DNA from: Sialis fuliginosa
Lineage: Eukaryota > Arthropoda > Insecta > Megaloptera > Sialidae
Direction: 5' to 3'
Length of the DNA stretch: 64,000 bases
NCBI GenBank assembly: GCA_961205875.1
Contig: OY540810.1
Location: 24,614,001 to 24,678,000 of the forward strand
This document shows positions 43,770 through 54,528 of the stretch, in pieces (positions within the stretch are counted from its first letter, which is position 1; the number at the start of each line of letters is the position of its first letter). The notes below the pieces were generated by a model. The model saw only the letters and a program-made list of their open reading frames with translations. It ran no database searches and had not been told where the DNA came from. The translations under genes were made by a program, and so were the position numbers.

Positions 43770-44630
43770 CAGTCAAGTAAGAGCGTGAACGGCCTAAGTT
43801 GCAGTCGGTAAAATAAATCATCCCAATTTTTTATATTAAGTTTTAGAGGGAGCCTTTCTCCTTGATGCTTTGCCACAGAACATTCAGTTGGCACCAAAAT
43901 TTTCCCCCAATTCCACTTAACGCGAAATAAGTTTAGTATACTTTTGCATTACGAGGGTGTGTTGCTTTGTACATATTCAAAAGGTCCAAAAATGTCCTGT
44001 AAAGTTGCTGTTAAATACATGAGAGAGTCTAAAAAAATGTTTTTAATTGGGTTTAGTAATTTAAAGCAACGAAAGCGATTAAAAATGTCGATGATTTCAC
44101 AAATTTTCGCAAATTGTGTTCCCAAAACTCGAGATTTTACACCAGTTTACTTACAATCTAAATGCACAAAAAATGCTGGAGATATACAAACAATCTTTGT
44201 TACCGACTACCAAGCTTTGGTACATCGATAAAAACAAGAGGACAACGATCCCAAACATTGCAGCAAGTTGTGCACCGGGTGAAAAAGCAGTCTAGTATCA
44301 TTACGCTTTATTGGCTCTTGCAGTCGCCTGATGCAAATCCAATTGAGGATGTGTGGGTGTACATCAAACACAAGCTTCCTGAAAGAAAATTCTTTGATTT
44401 GAAACAGTTGTCTTGATAAATTCGTCGCTTTTGGAGGTCTCTGCCACGTGAGTACACTGAAAACCTGGTCGGAGGTTCCGGAACATTATTGACTCTGATG
44501 GAGATTGGATGAAGTATTAATGAAATTGCATTTTGGTCCAAAACATGGACAATATATTAATGCATGAGAAAAAAATTCAAAATAATTTTCTAAACAAATT
44601 AAGTCGTACACGCTCTTACTTGACAGACTG
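43770..44630 (+). mobile_element. Tc1-like element, defective
   Basis: The left TIR CAGTCAAGTAAGAGCGTG and inverted right TIR CAGTCTGTCAAGTAAGAGCG are related (the right has a 4-bp insertion CTGT), and TA flanks both ends (43768-43769, 44631-44632). The 861-bp length is shorter than the roughly 1.3 kb usual for Tc1 elements. It contains the transposase pseudogene described separately. Confidence 0.9.
43935..44518 (+). pseudogene. Tc1 transposase pseudogene
   Basis: Tc1 transposases are nuclear DDE integrases that cut and paste the element at TA. Recognisable pieces, in order and in different frames: EIYKQSLLPTTKLWYIDK (about 44180-44230), QEDNDPKHCSKLCT (about 44235-44275, second catalytic Asp in DNDPKH), WLLQSPDANPIEDVWVYIKH (about 44310-44370, third catalytic acidic residue in NPIEDVW), RRFWRSLPREYTENL (about 44424-44468) and IDSDGDWMKY near 44490-44520. 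At least two frameshifts and several stops separate them. The N-terminal helix-turn-helix region is missing or unrecognisable. The copy cannot make a functional enzyme. Confidence 0.85.
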
Positions 44631-44638
44631 TAAGATCC

Positions 44639-44744
44639 ATCAAATACAAATCATCTAACCATAAAAAATGTAAGAGCTAAGACACACGTATATACATAAG
44701 TTTAAATTCTTACATTTTTTATGGTGAGAGGATTTGTATTTGAT
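44639..44744. repeat. 106-nt hairpin, miRNA-precursor-like
   Basis: Arms 44639-44674 and 44709-44744 are 36 bp with two mismatches around a 34-nt loop. It lies 7 bp outside the Tc1 element. A small MITE is the simplest reading. A hairpin RNA gene cannot be excluded from sequence alone. Confidence 0.65.
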
Positions 44745-45013
44745 AAGTCATAACAATATACGTTTCGTTTGTTTGTTATATAAGATTCGTTATATTTTAA
44801 AACTTTGTTTATTACATAAAAATTAATACAAAAAAAATAATACTTCGCTTCGTTTCTTCTAAGGTAAAGGAAAGAACCTCGAAAGAAGGTTGGTTACTGA
44901 ACTTTTTTAAGCCTCATTTTTCATTTGAGTATGGAGTCTTTAGTTTTGTAAGTACGGCCCTACTTATAGTACAAAATAAATATTTTTATACTTAAAATAT
45001 GAACTGAAAATTA
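44745..45013. other. AT-rich spacer
   Basis: Nothing recognised. Confidence 0.5.
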
Positions 45014-45380
45014 ACTTAATATATAAAAACGTTGGTGCGTATATATGTGTTCACATCAGGCCTAAACCACTAGACGTATTGAAGCCATATTCACAGCATA
45101 TGTTTGTTTGGTGCTCCGTTAGGTTTTTTTTGTACCAGGTAGGTGGCACTGGAGTCGAGATATTTAAAAAAAATGTATTTTTCCATATAAAAAATACATC
45201 AAAATGTTGGTTTTTTGTATGTGATCTTATCAGGCTTAAACCACTGGACGTATCGAATCCTTATTCACACCATATGTTCGTTTGATGCTCCATTAGGTTT
45301 TTTTTGTACCCGGTATGTGGAACTGGTCTGATTTTTAAACAACTATTTTAAAGTAGAACAACGTTTGCCGGGTCAGCTAA
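45014..45380 (+). mobile_element. Helitron-like element with internal duplication
   Basis: The start CTTAATATATAAAAACGTTG and end AACGTTTGCCGGGTCAGCTAA resemble non-autonomous insect Helitrons (5' TNTATATATAAAA, 3' GCCGGGTCAGCTAG). The terminal CTAA fits CTRR, but the 5' TC and the following T are not conserved. A block (about 45053-45150 and 45227-45325, offset 174 bp) with AAACCACTAGACGTATTGAA and GCTCCGTTAGGTTTTTTTTG is duplicated inside. Confidence 0.6.
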
Positions 45381-45839
45381 AACAACAATTACAACCCTCC
45401 ATATGTGCAGGGGGTGGAATATTAACTTTTGTGCGGCACGGGTCCACTTGTTTCCTTATATTTTGTCAGAGCATGTCCTTCATACAACTGTTTGTATATT
45501 CAACTACAAATACAGAAATTATAGTAGACAACATTATTACTGGAATAAGAACAAGTTTATTTTACGAGAAAAAAAATCAACTAACGATTGGAAGAGTGCC
45601 AAAGAAAGTTTGATGAAGCTGTGATGTGAGGGTCATTTTAATATACAAAGCATGAATTTGACGACTGGAGAAAGAATGTTGGTAATGATGATAGAAAAAT
45701 AGAAGAAAATATTATTCATGCGATCCTTCAAGCAAAATATGATAATTCTCTATTCTTTTTTATACTACATCAATAAAATGTGAGAATCTTATTCCTTATA
45801 GTATACATATATGAATAGTAAAATTGTAAAATATGTAAA
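45381..45839. other. AT-rich DNA, nothing recognised
   Basis: Two short overlapping frames (82 and 73 codons) run through 45365-45624. Neither shows a domain. Confidence 0.45.
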
Positions 45840-46268
45840 TCTATATTTATAAAAGAGTTTGTCCTCGCTCACTCATCGACATAAACCCAAAAAAACCTGG
45901 ACCTAGAAACATGAAATTTTATAGATGTCTTCTTTTTATGACGTATGCACCCACTAAAAAGAAATTTTTGAAATTCAACCCCTATCTTATTTATCTCGAT
46001 ACATTTATCTGCACAATTACTTATATTAAAAAAGCGAATTTCAGTCAAAATTAAAACAAAAAGTACATCGTGATTTTTCAGCCTTAATAATTGTTCCAGA
46101 TTAACAGCACACAGGGTATTAAATTTTCATTATTCAAATTGGATTTTTCTCAAAATAACATCGCGGGTCGAGGGTTAAAAACCTAAAGGTAAAGTACTGA
46201 ACAGATTAATCTGAGTGCATTATAAATTAAAATATAAAACGCGGGCGAAACCACGAACAGGTTGCTAG
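45840..46268 (+). mobile_element. Helitron-like element
   Basis: Starts TCTATATTTATAAAAGAGTT after an A and ends AAAACGCGGGCGAAACCACG then AACAGGTTGCTAG. The 5' TC, the GCGGGCGAA...CTAG end and internal CTCACTCATCGAC / AACCTGGACCTAGAAAC sequence fit non-autonomous insect Helitrons. The base after CTAG is A rather than T, so the 3' boundary is less secure than for the element at 13328. Confidence 0.6.
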
Positions 46269-49200
46269 AATGTATTTAAAATGCAAAGGTTTTTATTGTG
46301 AAACTGGTGGAATATTTAAAAACAGTATAAAGCATCGATTATTATTTGAACTAACGGTGGATATTAAAAAAAATAAATTAATAAAAACTCGAATAAAATA
46401 ATTTTTCAGGGATATAGTTCAGGAAAACGTATGGAATTTGTTTATAATTTTTGATGAGTATTTTTTTAATTTATATATTACAATTTTTAAAATGTAATTA
46501 ATTTAGTTTTTTAATGTTTTTGTTTCTCCCTTCAGATAAAAAAATCACATTTTCGTACGAGTATGATATGAAAAATGTACATTTTTCTGATAATTGAAAT
46601 ATGTAGGTGTAGTTAAAGGGATAATTTTGTATTTTATTAACTTTTGCCAATTATAGATAAAATATTATTTATATAACCCTACAATACTAATAACGTACTT
46701 TAAAAGTATGTAACAAAAAATACCGCCCAAAGGTCAATCAGAAAATGTACACTCAAAATTCTAAGGAAGCTTAATTTTTTTTCTAATTAGCTACTTAGAA
46801 GTCAAAGTATTCAACTAACTTCAATTTCTTCCAATTTTGAGGACAAAATATTCATATTGACTTCTAAACCACTTAAATATAATATAAAAAATAACACTTC
46901 TAAAAAAATCCAGTCTTAATGAGATTTCGTTAAAGTATTCATAATAGTAATAAATTATATCATTTTTTTCCATTAATTTATAATTACTGTGCAGTATTGT
47001 GCACTTACAATATACATATGTACATCCTCTTTTGCTTGCGCAATCTCGGTAGTTATAATATAGTACAATTTTGCATCAATGTCCTTTGTGTCTAATTAGT
47101 AGCTAGAAAAACTCATGCAGTATTTAGTCTATGTCTACCTATAGTAAGCGACTTTTTGTCAATACAAATTATAATTTTCTTACGTTCTTTGCGTGTGTAG
47201 TATTATATCATAGAAATTATAATTACAGCCATCCAAAAATTACATACCATCTCGATATAATTAAAAATACTATTTGTATTATTATTATTAAACACATATG
47301 TCGACTAGATCTTGTCCTCTTCCAACACCTTTTGAATATTTGTGTGCGTGCTTGTATTATTTTTTTGTGGATTTACGGGGATGTAGGATGTTGCTAATGG
47401 GCCGATTATCGCAGGATAAAAATAACAGGGTGGCCATATTGACAGGATTGGGGCAATTGGTTGACTAAGGATGGAGAATGAAATACTGTTATTATTTAAG
47501 AAGTAGGTAATATACCTATCATCATAATAACCTAGTTTTCACTGAAAATTTAAAAGAAATATTAAATATAAGTTAGTTAATATGGTCCTTTTTATAAACA
47601 TAAATATACAAGATGAATACAAAGAGTATCTAATCGTTGGTATCATTTTTATTTTGTTAATATTACATTCACGATAAGAAATTAATGTTTTATTTTATCC
47701 CATAAGTATGTGTCATAATTACATAAGATACGACAAGATAGCATTAGCGAAATAAAATAAATGTATGTATTATATTAATCCGTGTCACCATCTTGCCCAT
47801 ATCTTCCCCTATTTGAAAAGCTGCTGTTAGTGCCACGGGACTTTCTTATACGTAATATTAAGACTGGGCAGTATTATTTTCAGAAAAACGTAAAAAGTTA
47901 AAATTAAAGTACATTGAGCATAGCCTAAATATTAATTTTCAAAGCTGAGTTTGTGGCTACCTTATTTTTTGTCACAAAGAACATATTGAGGGGGCGTCCC
48001 TTTAATATTTCAATTGTACGGGCACCCTAGTGGACAGTGTATAGCCTGTTTGTAATTTTATTTAAAAAATATTTCTGGCGAACTGATACAAGATGGAATA
48101 AAATGAATGGGACATAAATAGTAGAAAATTATATTTTCCACAACTTTCATATAAAACACCTTTTTTCTAGTTCGCACCGTTTCAAAATAATTAAATTTAT
48201 TTATAATTTATATTTTATAAATATCATAAACAATTTCTTAGATTTTTAAAAATATTTTGATACAAAGATATCTTTTTAGGTATCTTCAAATTGAATTATT
48301 TGAAATTTTTAACACCCAATTTTCCAAAAAATTAACACATTTAATAATTTTATCAAGAGAAGATTGAAAATTAAACGAACAGCTTAATTATTTTTGAGTG
48401 ATAAATATTCCTTGTTATAAATATATAATTTTTAGATACTGAATTACGTTATTTACGTATGAGCTACGTGTTTTCCGTATCTGAGTCACCCTTAACTAAG
48501 GTCTCACCTGTCAAACGGAAGTGTAATGAAGAGAAGGAAGTCGTGCCATGAATGTAAAATTTTATGATTCAATGTTGGTATACGTGCATATTTAGATTAC
48601 ATCTTGTTTTCCGTTTTGTTTTTATATTTATATATTTGGTGGCATTACTGTTTTAAATATTTTATAGGTTGACGTAAAAATATTATAATTTATTCATGAA
48701 AAGAAATTAAATTTATAAAATATTTCTTGTTTTTTTTCTTATCATAACTTTGCAAGAATTCATTACTCATCAATTGACTTTTTTTGACTTACATCCAGAA
48801 ACCATACAACATCTAAACAAATTAATAATCTGAAGGAGAAATACTTATAATTTTTTTTTTAAATCATGAACCAACAGATGATTATAGAAATTATTTATTT
48901 TGTACTTTTTGTATCTTCTAAATTATTTATAAAATATAAAATATATCGGTACCCGCTTGATATTTAACTAAAATCGTAACAAATAATAAATAATATAATA
49001 TAATATAAAATAAATAATAATAAAGTAAGTCGAATGTACCTTATTTAATTGATTAAACTAAAAATTAATTTTCTTTAAAAATAAATTGAAAAGTATCAAC
49101 ATGATTTCAAATAATTTTTCTGAAAGCTACATTTAGTTAATACATTTTTTGTGTAATAATAATAATTTATATTTTCAAACACTATATACAACGTATTAAC

Positions 49201-50059
49201 TATGGTATGTGCATAAAACATCGAAAAAAGATCAATAGAATTGCAAATATTGAAAATCAACCAACAAAAACAATACAACCATAGATAATATTAATAGAAA
49301 CACAAATTAAAAAATGCCATTTAATTACCATGTAATGGTATTTGGTCCATCCTTCACCTCTTTCCTAAACTTAAATTCAAATTTCCTAATTTGGAAACTA
49401 AAATGTGACCCGTGTGTGTCATTCATTTTCAAAAGTCTGCATTGCAAATTTACTTAAATGTTATTAGCACTCTGAAATCATTAATTTAATTTAAAATCTA
49501 CATAGTCGCATAAAAAGCAAATTAAATTTAAAACAAAAAAATGTTTGATTGTCAGACGAAACTAACGTGTTTTAGCATAGGCGTGACCATAAATATGACA
49601 AGGGTGCAGTCAAATAAATGAAAACTATAAATTTTGTGAACAAAAACGAAATACGCTTATATTTATTTAATTACATTTTTTGGCATTTCGGCTCTGATAA
49701 CGTATTTACTATTATTTAATTTCAAATTCACTTCTTCCACTTACCGACAATGAAAGATGTAATAATTAAAAGTATAAATTAAGGCTCAACTAATATTTCT
49801 CTATTTTATGATCGGTATTATAAAGAATTTTCTCGAGAGTAAAAGCAAAACTAACACTATCTACGGAGTACTCAATATAATGAATGATATGATTTATATG
49901 AATGACCTTGATGCATGTGTGTTGAATAAAATTCGGTACAAAATACATTTATATTATTATACATTTATTACCATTGCTATAAAATCTCGAGAAAATTCAT
50001 AATGATAACACAGATAGCGTTAGCTTAACTTTTTCTTTATATAGAACTAATTCTTTATA
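46269..50059. other. AT-rich DNA, nothing recognised
   Basis: The longest featureless stretch of the window, about 3.8 kb. AT-only simple-sequence tracts occur near 48980-49025. A GC-richer patch at 48480-48545 (GAGTCACCC, CACCTGTCAAACGGAAG) and CCAT-rich text near 47760-47840 have no assignable role. Confidence 0.5.
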
Positions 50060-50380
50060 ATACCTGACAATACCCTAGTCGCTAGCTATTCTTCTCGTGG
50101 TTTCCACTGTTTCAGATGTTTAGTCAATATGTTATCTATCAATCTTCTAACATGTCTTGCCCATCTCAATTTCATAGTGGCTATTCTAAGTTGTAATATA
50201 TGACAATGAGTTTTATTTATGATTCAGTTATTGCTTTTTCCAATCTGATAGCTTTAAATGTAGCATTTAGCATACACCGTTCCATTGTTTTCTGTGTTAT
50301 TGCTAATTACATTCTATTTAAGTGTTCATTTGTGTGCTCCACAAGTTAGAACAGGCAGTATATAATGATTTAAACTTTGA
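50060..50380 (-). pseudogene. LINE reverse transcriptase C-terminal remnant
   Basis: On the minus strand the order is LNHYILPVLTCGAHK (about 50375-50330), AITQKTMERCMLNATFKAIR (about 50310-50250) and MKLRWARHVRRLIDNILTKH followed by LKQWKPREE (50175-50085). This is the conserved end of the RT region in a group of insect LINEs (YxxPVLTYGxExW, AxxxMERxMLGxxxxDxIR, LKWxWAGHVxRxxDxRWTxxxxxWxPR). Frames shift between the blocks and stops are present. The catalytic YADD region is absent. It directly abuts the mariner element at 50442. Confidence 0.8.
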
Positions 50381-50441
50381 TAGCTTATATCTCCGTAATT
50401 AATAATTGTAAACTAATATATAAGACGCCAGTAAATACTTA

Positions 50442-51206
50442 CACCGTGACTCCGAGACAATTATATTCTGATACAAATGAAAATGCTAAAATATTTTTAT
50501 AATAAGTTTCAGTTAAGTTTTTATTCAATTCTTAAAGTAGACATATGTATTGAAAATTTATAATAAGTATTTGGGAATAACTCCTCCTTGAACTTTGATA
50601 ACTAGTTTCAATCTTATTGTCCCAAATTTTGATAATAACATTCTTAAATTGCTGCAAATTTGAGAATTTGTAATCTGGGAGCTTAGATATATAACCATAT
50701 ACAATAATCGGAGGATTGCATTCGGGAGAGCTTCAACAAAAAATCAATCAAATTATTCTTACACCTTGCTTTAGTAATGTTTGCTGTGTGGGAGGGGGCT
50801 CCATCTTGTTGAAATCAATAATAATCATCTCCAAATCAATTTTTGGAATTTAGTATGATATTTTTCTTCAATACTACCTCCAAATAGTATTTTGCATTGA
50901 TTTTTCCGTCTTTTTCAATAAAAATGATGGGTAATTTGCCCATTTGGTTGATAGCGCCCCAAACCATGACCGACGCAGCAATCTAGAATCTTGGAACGAA
51001 TAAAGTTAAAAAATATTAATTCATCACCAGCGTGCCAAGCCATATTTAAATATTATTTCTCATTATTTTTATTAAGATTAATTTAAATTGTATAATTGTT
51101 TTACATGATGTACTAGATAATATAACGGTAAATAATAAGTTGCTAAAATAACGCCAATAACGGTACATCGTCGATAAAGAGTTGAATCAGAATATAATTG
51201 TCACTG
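50442..51206 (-). mobile_element. Defective Tc3/mariner-like element
   Basis: GACAATTATATTCTGAT (50457-50473) is exactly inverted at 51188-51204. The right end reads CAGTGACAATTATATTCTGA inward and is followed by TA (51207-51208). The left end, CACCGTGACTCCGAGACAAT, is next to TA (50440-50441). It encloses a degenerate transposase on the minus strand. Confidence 0.75.
50600..51010 (-). pseudogene. Tc3/mariner-like transposase pseudogene
   Basis: The minus-strand frame reads VMVWGAINQMGKLPIIFIEK, then DGKINAKYYLEVVLKK, then after two in-frame stops FQQDGAPSHTANITKARCK, and SSDYCIWLYI further on. VMVWGAI, the FQQDGAPSHT block (second catalytic Asp) and the (S)PDL..DYxIW block are the landmarks of DDE transposases of the Tc/mariner superfamily. 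The N-terminal DNA-binding part is absent and the third catalytic block is eroded. The copy is dead. Confidence 0.85.
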
Positions 51207-51208
51207 TA

Positions 51209-51927
51209 TATATGTATAGCCCAATTTATAATAAAATAAGTTTTAAAACCTTTACCAGTCAACCGTTAAATACAGTAGCCTTAAAATTTTTACATATAAC
51301 CGACCTTCAAAATTTCACCTCCTGTCAAAGATGAAGGGTTCTAATTGGTTTTATCCAATCCAACGATAAAAATTCTACAGGGGTGTATGAGATTTGGGGA
51401 GAAAATCTCCCCCTTATCTCGAATAAAAGCTCCTAGTTTCTCCTTTTTTAAAAAGATAACACTATTTTTATATAATATTGTCTATTGTTTGTTACACCAA
51501 TGGTTTTGATCACACGTAACAAATTTAAACAATATATCTTTTGAGATAAATGGGAAAGGTTTCGTCAGCAACGCCTTCGGACACGCACAAATGTAAACAA
51601 GGCTCAACATGCAAAGTTATTTTTTAATTAATTTGTGCGAGAGGAGTGCCCGGAATGCAAAACCCGCGTTACTGCAGCATTGTCTAAAGCCCTACTAGGT
51701 AATTTGTAGGTACAATAGACGCCTAATTGGTTCTGGTTTTCTGTAACGTATAATCAGATGTGTGTTTTAGTAAATTCCTTTGATGAAATTCTTTTGCCTT
51801 TTCAATGATTAATTAGTTTAGTACAGTCATGCAATAGTTTGTTTATATGTTGCGATTTGGTGAATATTTTCAAACGTGATTAAATTATAATTCAACATTA
51901 AAAATAAACCAAATCGCCTTTCATGTA
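51209..51927. other. AT-rich DNA with a GC-richer patch
   Basis: The segment 51570-51720 (ACGCCTTCGGACACGCAC, TGTAAACAAGG with a Fox-like core, GGAGTGCCCGGAATGC) is GC-richer and not repeated in the window. No gene is visible. Confidence 0.4.
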
Positions 51928-52304
51928 CAGTTAAATGCAGAAGTGATCGTTCAGTTTTCTTTGAAATTTGTGTACCACAAACTTAGTAGGTTCCTCCTAT
52001 ATTTTAAAACTCATTTGCTAGATAAAAAAGTACTATTCCTTTATATTACTCATATATATTTGTGCGATTAAATTATTATGTAATCTATTGAAAATAGTAT
52101 AAGTAAATTTTGTGGCAATAAATATTTGATATTCCGAATTTTAGTATTTACATATGTTAAACTTGAAATAAAATTAATTAATAATATGGACGTATATTTC
52201 TGTTTTTATTTAGAATGATGTAACTATATAAACACCGTCCTAGAAAAAGATAACCGATGATGTTTCTGATCTTTACCGTGGCAGACGACTTCTGAAGCCC
52301 ATAG
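51928..52304 (-). mobile_element. Tc1/mariner-type MITE, family A copy 2
   Basis: The minus strand aligns with 3173-3561 over most of its length (AAACATCATCGGTTATCTTT, GGAATATCAAATATTTATTG, CCTACTAAGTTTGTG). TA flanks both ends (51926-51927, 52305-52306), and the terminal CAGT...TGCAG is retained. Confidence 0.8.
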
Positions 52305-52463
52305 TACGTAACTGTTAGAATATTTACCATTAATGATAGAGAATTTGACTTCCATTCCTTGCAAGAAAATAAAATTTTGTTTTTATATTCTTACAAAATA
52401 TAATCTATCTGTAAAACATTATATTTCATCGGGAAAAAAATTATTTTACCTTTGTATGACATA

Positions 52464-52868
52464 GATCAAATCATATCTCACGTTCTTAAAAATTTCTGCA
52501 ACGATCTACGTACCTATGTATATTTGTTTTATAGATCTTCTGAGATCTACGGGAACCTCATAAGCAATGACGGCCGAGTTTAATTTAAGATCAATATAGT
52601 AGATCAGTAATCGACGTTGATCTCTTTTCAAGATTTAGATCTAATTTGATCTAAATTATTTTTTCCAGAGATTTTTTTCCAGAAAATTCTTACTAATGAG
52701 ATATTATTATTCGGTTTTAATGTATCGATTTTGGCTTCTAGGTATAAACTGCGTCGATTTGATCGACATTTGGGCTAACATATTTCAGTAGATATCTTTA
52801 CAGACTCCTAAAGAACAACGACCAAATCGACGCAGATTATATTCAGAATCGACGATCCTATCATGATC
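52464..52868. other. Cluster of twelve GATC sites
   Basis: GATC occurs at 52464, 52503, 52534, 52544, 52589, 52602, 52619, 52638, 52648, 52761, 52854 and 52865. In DNA this AT-rich I would expect about one per 400 bp. Several sit in AGATCT palindromes. The cause may be an ancient short tandem repeat. No coding frame overlaps. Confidence 0.7.
52726..52851. repeat. 126-bp inverted repeat
   Basis: CTGCGTCGATTTG (52749-52761) is inverted at 52823-52835, and outer sequence CGATTTTGG / CGATTCTGA continues the similarity with a gap. Probably a minimal MITE. Confidence 0.5.
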
Positions 52869-53593
52869 ACCGCGGAAGCCTTGAAGTTCGGTTTTGTTGT
52901 ATGTTGCATGTAAATATTGATTAGTTAAATTTTAATAGACAAAGCTCTAATCTATAATAAAATAATAATAATAATAATAATTTTATTATTTTTGACAATA
53001 CTTCAATTACAGAAAAATAATAAAAAATAGATAAAATTATTTTACTATTTTATAATTATAATTATTATTCTTTTAAACTAAATATATAAAAAATAAATGT
53101 ACTAGAATGCACCAGGATTATCTTGTAAGGAAAAAGGAAATTTCCGCCGCTTGCGTATACAAAATTATCATAAAACTGGAAAATGGATTTCATAATTTAT
53201 ACTTTAAAGGAAAAACTTTCATGGTTCATCAGAGATCATAAACTTTGAATCTTACATAATTAATGGAAGCTGAAGATTTTTATCTTAATAAAAAGCCTGA
53301 AATATCAGAAAGTCATAATTTTTCGAAATGTGGCGATAAATTAGATATAATTAAATTTAGCATTTAATACGTTATTGATTTTCTTACGGTCATATTACAA
53401 GGGGAGAATATGTATAACGCGATTTTATTTATAGTTTTATTTTTAGCGTCATCTGCATAGATTAAAAAAATTAAAATTATAAATATCGTGTTTTCTGAAT
53501 TATTATTATTATTTAATATTTAATACGGATTGCAGCTTATGTGGGGGAGGGAGGGGGGTGATGATGATCAAAGACCCAATATGAGGTTATGGC
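52869..53593. other. AT-rich DNA with ATA/TTA simple repeats
   Basis: A (AAT)n tract lies at about 52960-52982. The remainder is featureless, with a G-rich run near 53542-53560. Confidence 0.5.
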
Positions 53594-53816
53594 ACTGAAA
53601 CCAGTGCCGGATTAACCACGTAGCAGGAGTAGAAAATGCTACGGGCCTCGCGTCTCTGGGGGCCCCGCGACTTTGCGGAAAAAATATCTCTTATTGGACT
53701 TACCACGTTTTTTGCCAAGGGTTAAAAGAGTTAAAAAAAAAATCCCTTAATTTTTTATTAACGGTTAAAATTTTTTGTGGAATGTATATTCTAAATCAAG
53801 TCAGTCAGCGGCGTAG

Positions 53817-54460
53817 TTAGAGGGTGGGTAGGGGGCGAGGCGGTCCGACCCGGGGAACACCCTGAAGGGGTGACACCTATCTTATTTGTTAAAAAATAAA
53901 GTCTATTTACTCATAGACATAGAGCATGGACCGCGTGTCAATTTAATTCATTCATTTATTTCATTCTTATTAGAAAAAAAGATAGATGTATCCCGAAAAA
54001 AATGATGTAACATTTCTTCAAAACAGTGAGAGAGATACGATGGCGTTTGGGATATATCTATCTCTTTTTCTAATAAGAAAGAAATAGTTACTTCTGTTTA
54101 AATAAGGACAAACCATTTTCTATCTCTTTCTTTTGACACGGCTCTGTTTTCGAGTTAGATGCGCGGTCCATACTCTATGTCTATGGTATAATATTTACCT
54201 CTTTTTTGGTTATTTAAAGCTTCCAATAGAAAAAATGTCTAATCAATTGAGTGAATTGACTTTTTTTATTATTGAAAGTCTATAGAGGTGATGACCATCC
54301 AATTTATTTAAAAAATAGATCCCACTGATATTTTTATGTCGTTAAAAATTCACAAGGGGTGACACCCGCTTAATGTGCAAAAAAAATCCTTTCTTCGGGG
54401 GGACTGGGTGAAATTATCGATTTACTCCCCGAGATTCACACACACACCCTAGCGACATCA
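53817..54460. mobile_element. Older repeat nested in the hAT element
   Basis: CAGCGGCGTAGTTAGAGGGT at the left resembles a CAGTGGCGTA hAT end, followed by GGGGCGAGGCGGTCCGACCC and GGGGTGACACC. GGGGTGACACCC recurs at 54357-54368, and CCTAGCGACATCACT at 54450-54464 may be the decayed right end. The boundaries are uncertain. Confidence 0.4.
53915..54186. mobile_element. ATGGACCGCG inverted-repeat MITE
   Basis: CATAGACATAGAGCATGGACCGCG at the left (two blocks) is mirrored at the right by CGCGGTCCATACTCTATGTC plus TATG. It is nested inside the previous repeats. A partial copy lies at 37403-37505. Confidence 0.75.
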
Positions 54461-54528
54461 CTACTAAGGGCCTCTTTATAACATTTGCTACAGGCCCCGC
54501 GCTTGCTTAATACAGCACTGACTGAAAC

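Larger units (their letters stand above)
53602..54520. mobile_element. hAT-like element with perfect 8-bp TSD
   Basis: Left terminus CAGTGCCGGATTAA and inverted right terminus CAGTGCTGTATTAA are a hAT-type TIR. The element is flanked by ACTGAAAC on both sides (53594-53601 and 54521-54528). Subterminal GGGCCTCGCG...GGGGGCCCCGCG and, at the right, GGCCTCTTTATAAC...GGCCCCGCG are also mirrored. The 919 bp include nested repeats and no transposase. Confidence 0.9.

Noticed and set aside
43706..43897. 63-codon minus-strand frame at the left end of the Tc1 element
   Set aside because: It spans the TIR boundary and is antisense to the transposase remnant.
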